From Vibrio echinoideorum (GTDB taxonomy: Bacteria > Pseudomonadota > Gammaproteobacteria > Enterobacterales > Vibrionaceae), in NCBI RefSeq assembly GCF_024347455.1, contig NZ_AP025484.1:124001-188000 (forward strand): a stretch of 64,000 bases of DNA, read 5' to 3'. A program made the position numbers and the translations under genes. Shown piece after piece: positions 16,982-26,712 of the stretch. The notes under the pieces were generated by a model. That model was not told where the DNA came from. It worked only from the letters and a program-made list of their open reading frames with translations, and searched no databases. How positions within the stretch are numbered: the stretch's first letter is position 1; every line of letters starts with the position of its first letter.

Positions 16982-19900
16982 ATGAACTTTTTAGCATATT
17001 TCGCGAATCGTCAGTTTTTGGCTCGCATCATTACGGTAATGGTGTTGCTGACGGGGGCTATGTCGTTAATGCAACTCAAGTTGCAAGAGTATCCCGATGT
17101 CGCGATGGACACGGCGGAGATCGAAACCATCTATCCCGGCGCGACGGCTCAAGATATTGAACTGAATATCACGAATCCGATAGAGAAAGAACTTCGCTCT
17201 GTGGATGGCATTGCCTACTTTTCGTCTGAATCCTCAGAAGGGCGTTCTTTTATTGAGGTCGAATATTTGCCCGGTGAAGACGCGGCGGTGATCTTGAGAG
17301 ATATACAACAAGCCATCGATCGAGTCGGAAACTTACCAAAAGATATTGATTCGCCACCGGTTGTGACTCAACAGAAAACCTCCTCTTTGGATGTGTACCA
17401 TTTTGGTGTGAGTTTATCAGACAGCAACACCGATCTTGAGTCATTGCAGCACTACGCGTATCAGCTAGACAAGAGAATCAACAACCTTGGTGGTGTAGGT
17501 TCTATCAAGCTTTCTGGATTTAACGAACGAGAGTTTTGGGTCGAAGTTGACCCTGAGAAAGCACGCCGTTACCAAGTTGCTTTTGATGATGTGAGCACCG
17601 CGATAGAGCAGCATAACCTGTCTCAATCGGGTGGCTTTGTAGAGTCATGGAGCCAAGAGCAGAAGATCGTCACGATGACCAAAGTGGCTTCGACCAGTGA
17701 TGTTTCTGATATCGTAATTAAGGCGTTAGATTCAGGTCAGGTCGTGCGTGTGTCTGATGTAGCAACGGTGATTGATACCTTTGCGCGAGCAACCGAAGAT
17801 CCCGTTCTGAGTGGGAAACCCGCAGTGATTTTCTCAATCACAAACAGTGGCAGTGCGGATGTCATTACCACCATCGACAGCATTAAGGCCTTATTGGGCA
17901 AAGAAAGCGAACGCATTGGCGATCAATTTGTTTTCCAGACCAGCCTCGACCTTGGCAAAGACATGGGTGAGAAATTCACTATCGTGGCCACCAATGGTGC
18001 GATAGGTCTGGTGTTGGTTCTGCTGATCTTGAGCATGATCCTGCAACGACGCGTCGCCTTTTGGGTATCGGTTTCTATCCCGTTTTGTGTGTTCGGTGTG
18101 ATGATTATTTTGCCGATTATTGGGCTTAATTTAGACAGCATCACATTGGCTGCATTGTTGTTGGTGATCGGTATTATCGTTGATGATTCAGTGATCATTG
18201 CTGAGAGTATTTTCCAAGAGAAGGAAGCGGGTAAAAAAGGTGTTGATGCTGCGGTGTCGGGTACGTTAAAGGTGATCAAGCCGTTGATGGCAAGCCTTGT
18301 GACAACGGCTTTGGTATTTATCCCAATGATGTTTATTCCAGGCACCATGGGCAAGGCGGTTGCGGTGATTCCAATTACCGTTATTGCTGCGCTCGTGTTC
18401 TCATTCATTGAATGTACCTTAACGCTGCCAGCGCATTTATCGTTGGCGAAAGAGAGCAACTCAAAGACACAAGAAAAAGATCGATTTGAATGGATAGCGA
18501 ACCATTACCGTTCACTGCTCAATCTCGCTCTGAAACACAAGAAGTCAGTGATTGTATTGGCGTTGGTTGGCTTCTCCGTTTCTGGCTATTTAGTGTCTTC
18601 GTTGAAAGTGGATATCTTCCCAACAGAAGCGGGTAAATACATTGAGGTCTACACCGAAGTGAAGGCAGGCACGCCGCTAAGCAAGGTGCGAGAAGCCCAT
18701 CAGTCGATAGAGAAAGCGATTGAATCCCTGCCGGAAACGGAACTGGTTAGCTATGAATTGGTTTACACATCACCTGTGTCGCAGGGCATCATCAACCTAA
18801 CGAACTTTGACCAGCGCAGCCGTTCTGCAGAGCAGATTATCACGGCGCTTAATGAAGAGTTGAAAGTGGTGTCTGATGGCATGTTCATCAAGCTCTCGAT
18901 TGATGCTGGTGGTCCTCCTCCCGGCGCCCCTGTTGAGGTACGTGTACTTGGCGGAACCGAGAGTGAACGTAATCAAACCGTGGATTTGGTGATGACTTGG
19001 CTAGAAGATTACAAAGGCGTGACCAGCATTAATCACAGTGAGGCACTGAAAGATCCTCAGCTGAATATTGTTCCTCAGTATCACTGGTTGGCGAAATACA
19101 ACTTAACGGTGAGTGACTTATCGAATGCGCTGCGAGTCGGCTTTGACGGTAATAGCGTGACCTCCACTTGGCTTGGCGATCAAGAAGTCGATATCCGTGT
19201 TGTTCTGGACGAGCAATTTCGCGACATCGAGAAATTGAAAACGACTAAAATCTACACGGAAGAAGGGCAACAACTACCGCTCAGCCGACTAGCAACGGTT
19301 GAACCGATAGAAATCCCTCGTCTGATTAAGCACTATAACGGAGAGCGTGAAGTGACGGTGTCAGCGGCTTTATCTGACGAGAGTATTAGTTCAGTAGCAT
19401 TAGCCGATGAGCTAATCACAGAGCTTACAGGTCAATATCCATCGAGCGTGACCATTAGCGTTGGTGGCGAAGCGGAAAGTACCAATGAGACCATGAGTGG
19501 CTTTATGGTGGTGTTCCCCGCGGCAATGGTGGCGATCTACTTTGTATTGGCGGTGATGTTCAACTCATTGTTGCAACCGCTGCTGATAATGGCGGTTATC
19601 CCGTTTGCGATTATGGCCTCATTAATGGCACTCGTGGTTCACATGCAGCCGATGTCTTTGTTTGGTTTGATTGGTGTTCTAGGCATGACAGGCGTGGTGG
19701 TCAACAACTCACTAGTGTTGATTAACCGGATCAACGAGCTAAGAATCGAAGGTTTAGATGCGATAACGGCAGTGACTCAAGCTGCGGTCAGTCGTCTGCG
19801 TCCGATTGTAATGACGTCACTGACCACGGTTGCTGGCTTGCTTCCTCTGGCTTATGGATTAGGTGGAACAGACGTGTTTATGGGGCCAATGTCGCTAACA

Positions 19901-20002
19901 CTGGGCTATGGTTTGTTGTTCTCTTTGCCCGTTGTGCTCTTGGTGATTCCTGCAATGTATGCGTTGTTCTTTTCAAGAAAGTCGTGGCTGAAACCAGAAT
20001 AA
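16982..20002 (+). CDS. RND-family efflux permease (HAE1-like)
   Basis: The inner-membrane proton-driven pump, 1006 residues. It has the usual twelve transmembrane helices and two large periplasmic loops. The TM4 acidic pair is present in VIGIIVDDSVIIAES, matching AcrB D407/D408. The second repeat carries GVVVNNSLVLINRINEL and the TM11-12 region RPIVMTSLTTVAGLLPLA. No outer-membrane channel gene is adjacent, so a TolC-like protein encoded elsewhere is probably shared. The substrate range cannot be read from sequence. Confidence 0.92.
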   Translation: MNFLAYFANRQFLARIITVMVLLTGAMSLMQLKLQEYPDVAMDTAEIETIYPGATAQDIELNITNPIEKELRSVDGIAYFSSESSEGRSFIEVEYLPGEDAAVILRDIQQAIDRVGNLPKDIDSPPVVTQQKTSSLDVYHFGVSLSDSNTDLESLQHYAYQLDKRINNLGGVGSIKLSGFNEREFWVEVDPEKARRYQVAFDDVSTAIEQHNLSQSGGFVESWSQEQKIVTMTKVASTSDVSDIVIKALDSGQVVRVSDVATVIDTFARATEDPVLSGKPAVIFSITNSGSADVITTIDSIKALLGKESERIGDQFVFQTSLDLGKDMGEKFTIVATNGAIGLVLVLLILSMILQRRVAFWVSVSIPFCVFGVMIILPIIGLNLDSITLAALLLVIGIIVDDSVIIAESIFQEKEAGKKGVDAAVSGTLKVIKPLMASLVTTALVFIPMMFIPGTMGKAVAVIPITVIAALVFSFIECTLTLPAHLSLAKESNSKTQEKDRFEWIANHYRSLLNLALKHKKSVIVLALVGFSVSGYLVSSLKVDIFPTEAGKYIEVYTEVKAGTPLSKVREAHQSIEKAIESLPETELVSYELVYTSPVSQGIINLTNFDQRSRSAEQIITALNEELKVVSDGMFIKLSIDAGGPPPGAPVEVRVLGGTESERNQTVDLVMTWLEDYKGVTSINHSEALKDPQLNIVPQYHWLAKYNLTVSDLSNALRVGFDGNSVTSTWLGDQEVDIRVVLDEQFRDIEKLKTTKIYTEEGQQLPLSRLATVEPIEIPRLIKHYNGEREVTVSAALSDESISSVALADELITELTGQYPSSVTISVGGEAESTNETMSGFMVVFPAAMVAIYFVLAVMFNSLLQPLLIMAVIPFAIMASLMALVVHMQPMSLFGLIGVLGMTGVVVNNSLVLINRINELRIEGLDAITAVTQAAVSRLRPIVMTSLTTVAGLLPLAYGLGGTDVFMGPMSLTLGYGLLFSLPVVLLVIPAMYALFFSRKSWLKPE

Positions 20003-20021
20003 AGTGAAGATAACTACAAGT

Positions 20022-20051
20022 AAAAACGCCGATGTATATCGGCGTTTTTAC
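20022..20051. terminator. Bidirectional terminator between the RND permease and chemoreceptor
   Basis: AAAAACGCCGAT and ATCGGCGTTTTT pair around GTAT. It serves convergent genes ending at 20002 (+) and 20072 (-). Confidence 0.9.
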
Positions 20052-20071
20052 TTAGAGAGAAGGTCTAGCTT

Positions 20072-21946
20072 TTATAATTTGAAGCGTTCTAGGATTTGTT
20101 GTTGTTTATCGATCTCGCTCAATTGCGCATCCATACCACTGCTCATTTCTACAGCTTGCTCTGCGATTTGTTGGCTCAATTGACTGATTTGTTGTGTATT
20201 ACGATTTATCTCAATAGATACAGAGCTTTGTTCTTCTGCTGCGGCTGCTATTTGATCGTTAAAACCAGAAATATGGGTGATGTTTGCTTGTACAGAACTG
20301 AGTGCTTCAGTGGCTTTTTTAGCACAAGAAATAGCGTCTCTTGCACTTGCTTCACTGACGGTTATAGCTTGTGCCATTGAGCTAGTCCCATTCTTTAGCT
20401 GGTTTATTTTGGAATGTATCTCTGTTGTTGATTCTTGTGTTTTCAAGGAGAGTAAGCGTACATGGTCAGCGACTACCGCAAAACCTCGACCAGCTTGCCC
20501 CGCACGTGCTGATTCAATCGTTGCGTTCAAAGCCAGTAAATTGGTTTGATTAGCAATCTCACTAATAACATCCAAAATACTCGTAATGCTGTTTGTTGCT
20601 TCGGTTAGGTTGTCGGATTGAGTGGAGGCATGTTTAATACTGAGCGATAAGCTTTTGATCGTTTGTTCGGTTTTCTGAACAACATCGACACTCTCTACGA
20701 CATTTTTTTCAGCAAAATTGGCACTCTCTGCCGCATCTTGGGCACTTTTGGCTGTATCGCGAGCAGAAGCCGACATTTGCTCCATGGCGGTCATTAAACT
20801 TCTTAACTCTGACATCTGATGATTTACATTGAATCCTGTATCTTGTGTTGTCTTTTGAGTTGTATCTGCTTGGCTTTTCAAGGTTGACGCCACTCTCTTT
20901 GAATCCAACATTTGAACCTGCAGGTTTTCAACAAATTGGTTAAAGTTCTCTGCCAATTCAGCAAACTCGAGGTCGTTGTCTGTTTTTAAGCGATGAGTTA
21001 GATCCGCTTCGCCAGAAGCGATGTTCTTGATTGCTGAATTTAATTCTTTGATCGGTCGGAACAGGTAACCAATCACCCAATACAAGAGAATAGAAATAAC
21101 GATGACCGAAATTGAAGCCATTAATATTAGGTGGGAGGTTAGGTCATTTAGGCTAGAGAAAACACGTTCTTCATTTACAAGCGCACCAATATACCAATCT
21201 TCTCCTTTCACTTTTTGTAAACTGATCAGATGCAGTGCGTCATTGAGCATAACTTCTTTTACACCCGTTTCGAGTTCTACACCTGGAGCAAACTCGGTTA
21301 AAGGCTGACCGTTGTAATCACTGTTAGGGTGAGCAATCGTTGTGCCGTCACCTGTTACCATGAAAAGGTAACCTGAGTCGAATAGGTTGGTTTGATTTAC
21401 TAGTTGTGCCATGGGGTTCAATGACACATCAAATACTACATTTCCCAAAAATTGATCATTGGGATCATTGATTGATGAAGAAACAGAAATGATCATATCG
21501 CCGGTAGATGAGTCTACATAAGGTTTGGTAACGACTATGTCATTTGATTGGCTCGCTGCGATGTACCAAGGGCGAGAGCGGACATCATAGCTTTCGTCAG
21601 GAATCCAACCATCATTCGATATGAGAAGACCATTATTCTCGTAGCCGATACCAACCGCTTGAAAGCTACTCTTCAAAGTCGAGGTCGATATTGCTTTGTA
21701 CGCAAGGTCATGATTAGTAGCATCAATCATATTCAATGAATGGACTACTGAACCCACTAACTCACGGCTAGCGTTGAGTTGGTATGAAACTGTATAGCCG
21801 ACGCTTTTGATTAGTTCTTGAACACTACGGTGTATATTTTCTTTAAAAGTATTGCTAGTGGCTTGTTGTTGAATTAAGCCGATACAAGTAATAACCGACA
21901 AGAACAGAAGACTGGTAGTGAGTATGATTTTGGATTGGAATTTCAT
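20072..21946 (-). CDS. Methyl-accepting chemotaxis protein, dCache sensor
   Basis: A chemoreceptor of 624 residues. TM1 is at about 5-27, followed by a dCache-type periplasmic domain (motifs [18 protein letters not shown] and [11 protein letters not shown]), TM2 near 270-295, HAMP, and the cytoplasmic coiled coil with the signalling tip ([20 protein letters not shown], then [12 protein letters not shown]). dCache receptors often sense amino acids or related metabolites; the ligand here is unknown. I chose the ATG at 21946. A longer in-frame TTG start at 21979 would add 11 residues. Neither has a clear Shine-Dalgarno sequence. It is a single gene. Confidence 0.93.
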   Translation of the reverse strand: MKFQSKIILTTSLLFLSVITCIGLIQQQATSNTFKENIHRSVQELIKSVGYTVSYQLNASRELVGSVVHSLNMIDATNHDLAYKAISTSTLKSSFQAVGIGYENNGLLISNDGWIPDESYDVRSRPWYIAASQSNDIVVTKPYVDSSTGDMIISVSSSINDPNDQFLGNVVFDVSLNPMAQLVNQTNLFDSGYLFMVTGDGTTIAHPNSDYNGQPLTEFAPGVELETGVKEVMLNDALHLISLQKVKGEDWYIGALVNEERVFSSLNDLTSHLILMASISVIVISILLYWVIGYLFRPIKELNSAIKNIASGEADLTHRLKTDNDLEFAELAENFNQFVENLQVQMLDSKRVASTLKSQADTTQKTTQDTGFNVNHQMSELRSLMTAMEQMSASARDTAKSAQDAAESANFAEKNVVESVDVVQKTEQTIKSLSLSIKHASTQSDNLTEATNSITSILDVISEIANQTNLLALNATIESARAGQAGRGFAVVADHVRLLSLKTQESTTEIHSKINQLKNGTSSMAQAITVSEASARDAISCAKKATEALSSVQANITHISGFNDQIAAAAEEQSSVSIEINRNTQQISQLSQQIAEQAVEMSSGMDAQLSEIDKQQQILERFKL

Positions 21947-22488
21947 TGAAAAAGTGCTGCATAGAAAGGTTGTTTTCAATGGTACAGGTCAGATGAGTGT
22001 ATTTCTGTAATAAGCAATATAACCTTATATTCATTGACAGTGATCTTGCTTGTGGGATGAGCAAATTGATTTTAATACAAGTTTATACTTTGCGGGTGAT
22101 GGGTTTCAGCATGTAATTTATAAGAATTTCAAAGGTCTATCATCCTAATGTTTGGAAAGATTAAGTAACCTATTCACGCAATCTAAAAGAAATCGAGCCA
22201 TACATTTATGGTCGGAGATTAGAATGAATACTTATGTCGAATTTCACCAAAATTAAATGGCCTGGAACTTGGCTGTGTAGTGTTTGTTTTGTATTTCTGT
22301 GACCCGTTGTGCAATAACTCATTTATCTTGAATTCGGTTCGATTAGGTATGCCATTTTATTTAAATGACAGGTTATAGTATCGCGAAAATTGGCGGCACT
22401 TACTCTTCTGAAAAGCGAAAAGCGAAAAGCTGGAAACTTATAGATGAAGCCGCTAACAATATTACACGCACAACATTAAGGTTTAGCA
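21947..22488. other. Intergenic region without a recognised gene
   Basis: 542 bp between the divergent chemoreceptor and amidohydrolase genes. It is AT-rich on the chemoreceptor side and must hold both promoters. The only clear feature is a three-copy AAAAGCG repeat at 22411-22431. No convincing open frame or structured RNA was seen. Confidence 0.5.
22411..22431. repeat. 7-bp tandem repeat (AAAAGCG) x3
   Basis: AAAAGCG-AAAAGCG-AAAAGCT, 58 bp before the lipoprotein amidohydrolase start. Short tandem repeats like this are prone to copy-number change by slippage. The position is compatible with promoter spacing effects, but no promoter elements were confirmed. Confidence 0.6.
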
Positions 22489-23925
22489 ATGACGCTTAAA
22501 AGTTTGGCATGCACCATCAGCGCAGTTCTACTGGCAGGTTGCGGTTCAACGGTCGCGACGCAAACATACAACGCCGATCTGATCATCACCAATGGACAGG
22601 TTCTCACCATCAATTCAGAAATGGATGTGATTGAAGACGGTGTTGTTGTGGTGAAAGATGACCAGATTATCGCAGTGGGCAACGAGGATTTGATCACTCA
22701 ATATCGCGCTGAAAAGGTGATTGACGCCCAAGACGGGATTGTTATGCCGGGTATGGTCAATGCGCACAACCATTTACCTATGATCGCGTTCCGTGGATTA
22801 GGAGAAGAGGGCATCTCGAACCGCTTGTTCGCTTACTTCTTCCCTCTAGAAGCCGAAAAGCTAAGCCGTGAACTGATTTACAACGCAACCAAGCTTGGCT
22901 CTATCGAACTAGCACAAAGCGGTGTAACCACTTATGCCGATATGTATTACCACATGGATGAAATGGCCAAGGCGACCAAAGAAGTTGGCTTGCGCGCCGT
23001 GTTGGGCGAAACCGTGATTAAGTTTCCAGTGGTCGATGCTAAAGAACCTTACGGTGGGATTGAGTATGCCAAAGGCTTTATTGAGCAGTACAAAAACGAC
23101 GAGTTAATCACACCTGCTTATGCACCACACGCGGTGTACACCGTGAGTAAAGATAAGCTGCAAGAAATCAACAAGCTGTCTGCTCAATACGATGTGCCGG
23201 TGCTGATTCACGTTGCTGAATTCCCGAATGAAGAAAAGCGCATCAAAGACGAAACCAAAGCGACATCGCCAGTTGAATACATGGATGAAATCGGTGTGCT
23301 TGATGAGCGTGTAGTGATTGCTCACGGCATCCACCTTTCAGAAAATGACCAAAAGCTTCTCAAGCAAGCTGACGCGGGTATCTCATACAACCCAATGGCG
23401 AATGCCAAAGGGGCGACAGGCATTGTGCCTGCTTGGGAGATGTATCGTGCCGATATGCGCATTGGCTTAGGAACCGACGGGCCAATGAGCTCCAATCAAG
23501 TCGATATCATGCGTACTCTAAGTTACGCAGCTAACATGCAGCGCTTAAAGCATTCAGACCGCACCATTATGATCCCTGAGCAAGTGATTGAAATGGCAAC
23601 CTTAGGTGGCGCGAAAGCCCTACACATGGAAGACCAAATTGGTTCTCTGGAAGTGGGTAAAAAAGCGGACATCGTGATTGTAGAAACACAATCAGCGAAC
23701 ATGATGCCAAGTTACGACCCATACGCGACATTGGTTTACCAAGCGAACCCAAGCAACATCGACACCACTATCGTTAACGGCCAAATCGTAATGGAAAACC
23801 GCGTGATGCAGACGGTTCAACTGGATGAAATCCGCCAAAGTGTCGATGAGTTTGAAACAGATATCAAAGCGTTTGCCAAAGAGCTTTCTAAGAAGGCGAT
23901 TAAGTCTAAGAGCTTGATGGATTAG
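22489..23925 (+). CDS. Amidohydrolase-family lipoprotein (MtaD/TrzA-like)
   Basis: A metal-dependent hydrolase of the amidohydrolase superfamily, 478 residues, of the branch that includes 5'-methylthioadenosine/S-adenosylhomocysteine deaminase and triazine hydrolases. The metal ligands look complete: HxH at H93/H95 in VNAHNHLPM, HVAEF, HGIHLSEND and GLGTDGPMSSN. The C terminus has the typical GSLEVGKKADIVIVE. The N terminus is a lipoprotein signal with lipobox LAGC (Cys18), so the enzyme should be membrane-anchored outside the cytoplasm, which is unusual for a deaminase. The substrate is unknown. It is a single gene with its own terminator. Confidence 0.88.
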   Translation: MTLKSLACTISAVLLAGCGSTVATQTYNADLIITNGQVLTINSEMDVIEDGVVVVKDDQIIAVGNEDLITQYRAEKVIDAQDGIVMPGMVNAHNHLPMIAFRGLGEEGISNRLFAYFFPLEAEKLSRELIYNATKLGSIELAQSGVTTYADMYYHMDEMAKATKEVGLRAVLGETVIKFPVVDAKEPYGGIEYAKGFIEQYKNDELITPAYAPHAVYTVSKDKLQEINKLSAQYDVPVLIHVAEFPNEEKRIKDETKATSPVEYMDEIGVLDERVVIAHGIHLSENDQKLLKQADAGISYNPMANAKGATGIVPAWEMYRADMRIGLGTDGPMSSNQVDIMRTLSYAANMQRLKHSDRTIMIPEQVIEMATLGGAKALHMEDQIGSLEVGKKADIVIVETQSANMMPSYDPYATLVYQANPSNIDTTIVNGQIVMENRVMQTVQLDEIRQSVDEFETDIKAFAKELSKKAIKSKSLMD

Positions 23926-23962
23926 GCCGTGAATCGGATTCTAAAAATCGAATAGAAGTAAC

Positions 23963-23990
23963 AAGGCCGACATCATGTCGGCCTTTTTTT
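23963..23990 (+). terminator. Intrinsic terminator of the lipoprotein amidohydrolase gene
   Basis: AAGGCCGAC and GTCGGCCTT pair around ATCAT, followed by T5. Confidence 0.9.
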
Positions 23991-24050
23991 GTTACGAACT
24001 CTCTCCAGAACCTTACTCCTTGAACCTCAGTTCTTTGGATGACAGCAACA

Positions 24051-24130
24051 CTTGGTTAATTGAGGTTGCACTTGGTTAGTTAGAGAAGATCTTGATTAAT
24101 TAAAGTAACACTTAACTAATTAGAGCAACT
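24051..24130. repeat. 20-bp degenerate tandem array overlapping a gene 3' end
   Basis: Four units with exact 20-bp period start at 24051, 24071, 24091 and 24111, approximating CTTGGTTAATTAGAGnAACA. The last unit contains the final codons and TAG stop of the 798-residue gene (ends at 24116). The copies downstream look like duplicated, decayed versions of that gene end. A weaker fifth unit may precede at 24031. Confidence 0.7.
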
Positions 24131-26512
24131 ATTGCCATTAGGGATACCGCTACCTAAGAATTCGACGCGAATCTGTTCGATATCTTTTAGATACTGGTTG
24201 TTCGCTTGCTCGGTTTTATCAAAGTTGTTAAGCGTGACATTCCATGAAGTGAATGGGGTGGGCTGGAAGTACGCGTATTCGAACTTATTCGCTACGGCGC
24301 CATCTGTAATGATGCTGATGTCGTTGGTGGTTGGATCATCAATGCGATAGTAGAACGCGCGTGACACGGGGTTAGAGCTGAACTGGTAATCTTGATTTTC
24401 GTATCGATCGGCATAGTTGCCTGAACTGGAGACACGCAGGTTGAGTTGCTTGCCATAAGGTAAGTTTTCACCCTCTAAGAACACTCGTACCGTGGATAGC
24501 CTAACGCGGTCAAACGAACAGAGTTGGACTTGCTCTAATGGAATAGAGAAGTTGAGCTGTCCGGTTGTTGCAAAGCTTTCGAGTTGTTCTGGGCTGGAAA
24601 TGGTGTAGTTATCGATGGTGAAATCTTGTGGCGCGGGTTGGAAAGAAGACAGAGCATTCACATACTCACTTTCGATGGACGCCAAATCAAATTGGTAGTC
24701 CAAGTAGCTTTTGTTGAGAGAAGGCGTGATCTCGCTTGGCTTCAATGCCCAATATTCGTATGCCTGAACATAGTTAGATAAAGCAACGTACATCGGACGT
24801 TTGAAGTGCATCAATACTCTCGACAGTTCACGTTCAATCGAATCGAAGTTGTCGGTGTCTACTTGATAACCCCCAATTGCATCATTCAGTCTTTGCTGTT
24901 GATTGATGGTTACGTTATTGGTTAACAACAAGTCGACCAGCTTTGCTTGTTCCTGAGCAAAGTTAAGCTGGGTGATGTTAATTGCCTTACCCAGAAGCAC
25001 CTGTTTCTCAAGCTCAAGTAAGTACTGTCTCGTCCCTTTTATTCCCAAACTATCAGCATATCTTAAGTTGCTGCGGATCTCGGTGATCATCAGATCCCAC
25101 GCTAGATTACTTTCATTGATGGTTGGGATATTGAAGTTAAAGCCATCCATCGCTTCCGATATCTTCTGGAACTTGATAGTTGATTTAATATCCGCGGTGA
25201 GCTGAGAGATGCCAGAAATCGTTTTAGTGACGCTATCAATAATGCCCGTGACAGACTTGATATTGGTGACGAGGTTTTTCGCTTTTTCTAATGCTTCTGG
25301 GGTTTTAGCCAATTGCTCGGTTAGGTCATTGACCCCTGAAAGGTTGCCTGTGAACACGCCACTCACTGCACTGCCAATCTCGGCTATTGCTTTGAAAATC
25401 GCCAAAGCTGCGTTGAGTTGCTGCTGGGTTTTCCAATTCTCTACGCCAACTAGATAAGTCGTTCTTGCATCGAGAGTCACTAACTCCTGAGCTTTGTATT
25501 GGCTATCTACCTCGGTCAGGCTATCGCCTATCTTGTCTATGTTGGATTGGGTTTGTGTGATAATCGAGCTTTGAGCGCGAAGAACGTCTTCGATGTTAGC
25601 GAGCGCTAACTTAGCCGCTTCAATCTTGTCTTCAATGACCGTGTTTCTATCTTGAATAATGTTCCATTGAGCTTGATACGCGACCATCGCTTTCAGATAC
25701 GCTTCGTATTTATCTTGGTACAACACCTTATCGAGATAAGGCACATAGTGGCTCTCTTTGGTACTGAAGCTAATGAATTGTTTGAACGCGACGGTTTGCA
25801 AGTAAAGGTCTGAAAGGATTGGATCCTCTTCTACCACTGAACCTGAGTAACGTAAGCTCTGTTCAACCCAGTTGATGAGGTCGAGGCTAAGCTCTGGGTT
25901 GGTATCGAACAAGCTAGCAGCCATATCAAAAGAACGATTAACAATGTCTGTAAAAGGCTCAGAAGCCAATTTCATTTGCCCTGTGATGTTCGAGTCGATG
26001 GTGGTTCTTCGGTAGTGCTCTCCTGCTAAGACAACGGATTCGCCATCACCGATTTTCCCTGTTAGAGCGTCTCGTGTAATGCTGCCATCGCTTTGGAAAG
26101 CGAGCACATTAATCGGTGTCTCTATCTCGCCCGCAATCACAGAAATTGAGGCAGCAGAGCCTTGTTGTCCTAGCACAAATGTCGGCGTGCCTTGACCAAC
26201 GATTTTGCGTGCAAAAATCAGGATATTTTGGTTATTTACGAGCAAGTTGAAGTTTTCTGGAACCTCAATCGTATCTGCAAAAATGACAACTTTTGAAGGC
26301 TTAGTGACATAGAGGTTCTGCTCTGCAATCCAGTCACTTAGGTTGATGTGTAAATCGGATGTTGAACGCGATAGGACGCCAACATCGGAATAGGCAGATT
26401 GAACCCAGGTTGGGTATTCGGTTGAATTGGGTAAATTGTTCAATTCAAGCCAGTCGCTAGAAAAAGCCTGTGGAGAAAATGAAAGAGAAATAATAATAGG
26501 TAGAAGTCTCAT
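24116..26512 (-). CDS. Large secreted coiled-coil protein, candidate toxin partner
   Basis: No family is recognised. The 798 residues read as four parts. There is a short signal peptide (about 1-18). An N-terminal beta-rich region follows (about 60-170, with regularly spaced short strands such as SKVVIFADTIEV and NILIFARKIVG, suggesting a small beta-solenoid). A long alpha-helical region (about 185-640) has coiled coils around 280-345 and 400-455 separated by a hydrophobic patch near 366-390 (AALAIFKAIAEIGSAVSGVF). The C-terminal beta domain is at about 645-798. The coil-hydrophobic-coil pattern recalls alpha-pore-forming toxins. The gene follows, by 200 bp on the same strand, an HBL/XaxA-like toxin gene, so it is probably its partner or a second component. 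That role is inferred. Confidence 0.75.
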   Translation of the reverse strand: MRLLPIIISLSFSPQAFSSDWLELNNLPNSTEYPTWVQSAYSDVGVLSRSTSDLHINLSDWIAEQNLYVTKPSKVVIFADTIEVPENFNLLVNNQNILIFARKIVGQGTPTFVLGQQGSAASISVIAGEIETPINVLAFQSDGSITRDALTGKIGDGESVVLAGEHYRRTTIDSNITGQMKLASEPFTDIVNRSFDMAASLFDTNPELSLDLINWVEQSLRYSGSVVEEDPILSDLYLQTVAFKQFISFSTKESHYVPYLDKVLYQDKYEAYLKAMVAYQAQWNIIQDRNTVIEDKIEAAKLALANIEDVLRAQSSIITQTQSNIDKIGDSLTEVDSQYKAQELVTLDARTTYLVGVENWKTQQQLNAALAIFKAIAEIGSAVSGVFTGNLSGVNDLTEQLAKTPEALEKAKNLVTNIKSVTGIIDSVTKTISGISQLTADIKSTIKFQKISEAMDGFNFNIPTINESNLAWDLMITEIRSNLRYADSLGIKGTRQYLLELEKQVLLGKAINITQLNFAQEQAKLVDLLLTNNVTINQQQRLNDAIGGYQVDTDNFDSIERELSRVLMHFKRPMYVALSNYVQAYEYWALKPSEITPSLNKSYLDYQFDLASIESEYVNALSSFQPAPQDFTIDNYTISSPEQLESFATTGQLNFSIPLEQVQLCSFDRVRLSTVRVFLEGENLPYGKQLNLRVSSSGNYADRYENQDYQFSSNPVSRAFYYRIDDPTTNDISIITDGAVANKFEYAYFQPTPFTSWNVTLNNFDKTEQANNQYLKDIEQIRVEFLGSGIPNGNSCSN

Positions 26513-26557
26513 ATTTATGTCCTGTCGAAATTAGTAGTCACCAAATTTTGGGTAGCA

Positions 26558-26593
26558 GAAGCCGCCACCTTAATTTGCTTAAGGTGCGGCTTC
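26558..26593 (-). other. Strong hairpin between the two toxin-locus genes
   Basis: A stem of about 15 bp (GAAGCCGC-ACCTTAA against TTAAGGT-GCGGCTTC, one bulged C) around a 5-nt loop. No run of T follows on the minus strand, so it may be a weak terminator, attenuator or mRNA-processing structure that lowers expression of the downstream 798-residue gene. Confidence 0.55.
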
Positions 26594-26639
26594 TTATTCG
26601 GAAGGTAATTTGGCTATCTTGTTATATTTTTAGCAGTTT

Positions 26640-26684
26640 CGTTGCCGTGTATAGCGTTTCTGTATATAGCGTCGATTTTATCTG
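26640..26684. repeat. Degenerate 15-bp tandem units downstream of the toxin gene
   Basis: CGTTGCCGTGTATAG (26640-26654) and CGTTTCTGTATATAG (26655-26669) are adjacent 15-bp units. A third, weaker unit follows. It lies just past the 3' end of the 412-residue gene. Confidence 0.4.
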
Positions 26685-26712
26685 TCGCGCTACTTTTCGA
26701 TAGGTATAGGGA

